A stretch of 64,000 bases of DNA, taken from CAYLRU01 sp964386565. GTDB lineage: Bacteria; Desulfobacterota; Desulfobacteria; Desulfobacterales; UBA5616. Made by a program: the position numbers and the translations under genes. Each line of letters starts with the position of its first letter. Positions within the stretch are counted from its first letter, which is position 1. Below are positions 62,222 through 64,000 of the stretch, piece by piece. Under the pieces are notes generated by a model. The model was given only the letters and a program-made list of their open reading frames with translations, was not told the origin of the DNA and did no database searches. The DNA is taken from positions 1 to 64,000 of the forward strand of contig CAYLRU010000008.1 of NCBI GenBank assembly GCA_964386565.1, read 5' to 3'.

Positions 62222-62305
62222 TTCCTCCGTTTCTCACCAACGGGCATTTTTTATTTTTCGAAACAACAAAACCATGCTCTTCGGGTGTACCCCGGGTTTA
62301 GCAAT

Positions 62306-63547
62306 TTACTCCGTACCGGGCACATCCGCCTCGGTGGTGATTACACCTTCAACGAATAGATCGCTGATATCATCATCTGTCAATCCCAGGATTTCCTTAT
62401 ATACATATTCAATGTCTTCACCCAGGCAGGGACCGGCCTTATAAATGTGGTTTGGTGTTTTTGACAGCCGGTAGGCCGGGGCATTGTAAGCATGTTCCCC
62501 GATAACCGGGTGCTCCAAAAACCGGAAATGCTCTCTGTGTTTCAATTGGGGGTCCTTAAACAGATCTTCCGCAGCTTCCACCATCCCGCAGGGCACTTCG
62601 GATTCCTGCATCAAGGTCATGATCTTTTCGGCCGGCAATTTTTTCGTCCATTGAGTGATAAGATCGTCTAATTCATCTTCATTCTTTTTACGGGTCAGAA
62701 ACGTTGAAAATTTTGCATCCCGACACCAGTCAGGATTTCCGATAACGCGACAAAAAGCACGCCATTGGGCCTCGTTGGTAACGGCAATAGCGATCCATCG
62801 ATCTTCGCCCGAGCAGGGGAATATGCCATGGGGCGCCATGTAGGGGTCTTTATTCCCCATTCGCTTGGCAATTCTTTTATTAACGCTGTAATCCAGGATG
62901 GTGGGACCCAGAAAGGTTACCCCGGCCTCCACCTGGGACTGATCCAGGTAGATGCCCTTGCCGGTTTTCTTTCTCCGGATCAGCGCGGCGATGACCGTGG
63001 AGGCCAGGTACCAGGGCGCGATAAAGTCGCTGTAATTATTGAAAATAGGCAGTGGTTCCCGATCCGGGAGGCCGAGAAGATTGGAAAAACCCGCATACGT
63101 TGTGCCGAACATGCCATAAGCACCGAACTCTCTCAACGGACCGGTCTGACCCATCTGGCAGGTTGAAAAGTAGATGATGTCGGGCTTTATTTTTTTGCAG
63201 CTCTCATAATCCAACCCGAACTTGGCCATGGTTCCAGGTGTGAAACTCTCCGTCACCAGATCGGCCCACGCAACGAGTTTTTTGGCCAGTTCCACGCCTT
63301 TGGGTTTGGTCAGGTCCATAGCCACGCTGTATTTGTTGGTATTATAGGCTGCGCCGAATACGCTTCGGTCGACGCCGGGTTCTCCGTCTCTGAACGGGGC
63401 GAAAGTTCTCAAGGAATCGGGGACGCGGTGACTTTCCACCCGAATAACCGTGGCCCCGTGCTCCGCCAACTCTCTTCCCACTTGAGGGCCCACGCCCACC
63501 CATGCGAAATCCGCCACCTTTAATCCTTTAAAGACTTGTTTTTGCAT
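62306..63547 (-). CDS. Class III (CaiB/BaiF) CoA-transferase, subunit 2
   Basis: A 413-residue CaiB/BaiF-family protein. VADFAWVGVGPQVGRELAEHGATVIRVES (key residues DFAWVG, GPQ, ATVIRVES) is the Rossmann CoA site, and the catalytic aspartate is in GIYLDQSQVEAG. It moves CoA between carboxylic acids. 11 bp downstream of another CaiB/BaiF gene, so the two may form a heteromer, as in BbsEF-type transferases. Substrate unknown. Confidence 0.88.
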   Translation of the reverse strand: MQKQVFKGLKVADFAWVGVGPQVGRELAEHGATVIRVESHRVPDSLRTFAPFRDGEPGVDRSVFGAAYNTNKYSVAMDLTKPKGVELAKKLVAWADLVTESFTPGTMAKFGLDYESCKKIKPDIIYFSTCQMGQTGPLREFGAYGMFGTTYAGFSNLLGLPDREPLPIFNNYSDFIAPWYLASTVIAALIRRKKTGKGIYLDQSQVEAGVTFLGPTILDYSVNKRIAKRMGNKDPYMAPHGIFPCSGEDRWIAIAVTNEAQWRAFCRVIGNPDWCRDAKFSTFLTRKKNEDELDDLITQWTKKLPAEKIMTLMQESEVPCGMVEAAEDLFKDPQLKHREHFRFLEHPVIGEHAYNAPAYRLSKTPNHIYKAGPCLGEDIEYVYKEILGLTDDDISDLFVEGVITTEADVPGTE

Positions 63548-63558
63548 GATATTCTCCT

Positions 63559-64000
63559 TTATATAACACCACGGTTCTTGAGGATGATCATCTCTTCCCG
63601 GCTAAGGTTCAACTCTTCTTCATAGATTTGGATGTTATGCTCTCCGATAAGTGGTGAGCGGCGTTGGGGATGATACGGGGGCAGCTCGGTCCAGCGGATA
63701 GGCCAGCCCGGATAGGTAATTTTTTCCCCAAGCTCAGGATGATCCACTTCCACCCAGAACTCCCTGGCTTTCAGTTGGGGGCTGGCCACCAGGTCTTCAG
63801 CATTGGTTACCGGAACCAGCATGATATCATTTTTAATGGCGTAGTCAAAAAGCTCTTCCTTGGTTTTGGTTAACAGGAATTCGGCAAACTGTTCTTCCAT
63901 GGCGGTGATTTCTTCCTGGGTGACCGTGGCGGAATTGTCCTCAAGCCAGTCGTGGTCCTTGAGCAAAAGGCAATACCCTTCGCTGTTGGCCCATGCGGTA
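63559..64000 (-). CDS. Class III (CaiB/BaiF) CoA-transferase, subunit 1 (partial)
   Basis: The C-terminal part only (about 147 residues); the frame continues off the window edge. Segments such as TVTQEEITAMEEQFAEFL, VPVTNAEDLVASPQLKARE and IGEHNIQIYEEELNLSREE are typical of the CaiB/BaiF C-terminus (DLxxxPQxxARxF pattern). It is followed by the complete CoA-transferase gene after 11 bp. Confidence 0.82.
   Translation of the reverse strand, partial: TAWANSEGYCLLLKDHDWLEDNSATVTQEEITAMEEQFAEFLLTKTKEELFDYAIKNDIMLVPVTNAEDLVASPQLKAREFWVEVDHPELGEKITYPGWPIRWTELPPYHPQRRSPLIGEHNIQIYEEELNLSREEMIILKNRGVI

Noticed and set aside
1..64000. tRNA, rRNA or CRISPR arrays
   Set aside because: No cloverleaf, rRNA segment or regularly spaced repeat was recognised on reading both strands.

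Overview
The window looks like chromosomal DNA of a strictly anaerobic, probably sulfate-reducing member of the Desulfobacterota (Desulfobacterales-like). This is inferred from gene content: hybrid cluster protein beside a ferredoxin, many acyl-CoA enzymes (thiolase/DUF35 pairs, class III CoA-transferases, acyl-CoA and acetoacetyl-CoA synthetases, an ADP-forming acyl-CoA synthetase-type protein), a large PlsB, and TonB- plus ECF-type metal uptake. No rRNA, tRNA or CRISPR array was recognised. I ran no database search; names rest on motifs and family knowledge.

Layout. (1) 21-3770: a minus-strand operon led by a MerR regulator with two tandem thiolase-like/DUF35 pairs, driven by a clear sigma70 promoter with a near-perfect palindrome over the start site. 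(2) 4047-12256: envelope or unknown genes, including a 1385-residue membrane protein that appears internally duplicated, an MBL hydrolase, a cupin and a beta-propeller-like exported protein. (3) 12265-18596: housekeeping genes argS, SPOR protein, gatC, gatA and mutL. (4) 18686-32340: a metal-uptake island. On the plus strand an ECF-type nickel/cobalt transporter (NikK, CbiM, NikL, CbiQ, CbiO) plus a PP2C-like phosphatase; on the minus strand a TonB-dependent receptor, a SAM methyltransferase and a complete peptide/nickel-type ABC importer. Both transcripts have good promoters and, just before the Shine-Dalgarno sequence, a terminator-like hairpin with the same stem followed by a T-run. This shared leader is the most interesting signal in the window. 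(5) 32360-38148: a transposase relic, the hcp/HD-domain/ferredoxin cluster behind an FNR-like site, and sir2, yqeY-like and mobB genes. (6) 38354-46256: OmpA/VWA lipoprotein, AsmA, CBS protein, esterase, glutamate dehydrogenase, a small lipoprotein and an AcoX-type NAD kinase homologue. (7) 46334-56792: acyl-CoA metabolism resembling leucine/isovalerate degradation (acetoacetyl-CoA synthetase, acyl-CoA dehydrogenase, HMG-CoA-lyase-like protein, carboxyltransferase, two XRE-cupin regulators), but with no biotin carboxylase in view. (8) 56946-64000: PlsB, an amidohydrolase, an ADP-forming acyl-CoA synthetase subunit and two adjacent class III CoA-transferase genes, the last cut by the window edge.

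Together the window suggests a fatty- or aromatic-acid oxidising anaerobe that invests heavily in metal uptake, probably nickel or cobalt for hydrogenases, CO dehydrogenase or corrinoids (inference).
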